Assembly (NCBI GenBank): GCA_041287335.1
Contig: JBEULM010000057.1
Location: 1-38,671, forward strand
Reading direction: 5' to 3'
Source: Hydrogenobacter sp.
Lineage (GTDB): Bacteria; Aquificota; Aquificia; Aquificales; Aquificaceae
DNA: 38,671 nucleotides
A program made the translations under genes and the position numbers. Positions 38,603 to 38,671 of this stretch are shown here, piece after piece. The number at the start of each line of letters is the position of its first letter. The first letter of the stretch is position 1. The notes below the pieces were generated by a model. The model was not told the origin of the DNA and searched no databases. It saw only the letters and a list, made by a program, of their open reading frames with translations.

Positions 38603-38671
38603 CAAAATTTGAAAAAATCAAGGAAACTCTCAGGGAAACCAAAGAAAGAAGGAAATTTCAAATAGCAAGAA
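38599..38671 (+). CDS. Start of a probable TnpB-type transposase/RNA-guided nuclease gene (cut by window edge)
   Basis: Only 24 codons are visible, with no stop. The start TKFEKIKETLRETKERRK is the kind of Lys/Glu/Arg helix that opens one group of IS200/IS605-family TnpB proteins, as I recall it. Too little is visible for any domain to be shown. The ATG overlaps the stop of the 19-residue ORF. If complete, it would be an IS next to the glycan cluster; other basic helical proteins are possible. Confidence 0.42.
   Translation, partial: MTKFEKIKETLRETKERRKFQIAR

Overview
The window reads as chromosome of a thermophilic bacterium of the Aquificales (Hydrogenobacter/Thermocrinis/Aquifex type). 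I infer this from protein resemblance, from heavy use of AGA/AGG (Arg) and ATA (Ile) codons, from Lys/Glu-rich proteins and from very tight gene packing; no rRNA or marker search was possible. Almost every base is coding. The longest non-coding stretch is about 220 bases.

Layout. 1-397: tail of a surface protein with a C-terminal sorting-type anchor, then a terminator. 447-6214 (+): dnaG, a citramalate-synthase-type gene, a small exported protein, ctpA and tsaD; the last three are coupled by ATGA overlaps. 6185-6595 (-): a Nudix hydrolase. 6627-8584 (+): a coiled-coil protein, thrC and tsaC. thrC makes the threonine that TsaC and TsaD put on tRNA as t6A. 8574-9500 (-): thyX. 9530-10474 (+): yicC and tRNA-Gly(GCC). 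10477-12946 (-): a DUF255 thioredoxin-fold protein and an exported protein. 13085-14384 (+): nikR and epmA. 14381-22576 (-): a seven-gene run transcribed nth, rsmA, speE, metG, glnE, a family-2 glycosyltransferase, mtnA. 22610-27233 (+): ileS, nrnA and nfo. 27222-27941 (-): a beta-barrel-like protein.

The accessory part runs from about 28,000 to the right edge. It holds a deleted TnpB-type transposase remnant with a perfect terminal hairpin, a cyclopropane fatty acid synthase, a second IS-end-like hairpin and a P-type proton ATPase. After these comes a surface-glycan cluster: a tandem glycosyltransferase fusion, two more family-4 glycosyltransferases, an unrecognised protein and a PIG-L deacetylase. 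The right edge cuts what looks like the start of another TnpB-type gene, preceded by two tiny ORFs.

The most striking signal is in the architecture of gene starts. Many genes have a TATAAT-like hexamer 6-9 nt before the start codon and no Shine-Dalgarno sequence, which fits leaderless transcription. Three divergent gene pairs are separated by only 29-33 nt, filled by back-to-back or overlapping -10 boxes. At every convergent junction the genes overlap or abut, leaving no room for a terminator. No defence island, CRISPR array or prophage is visible.
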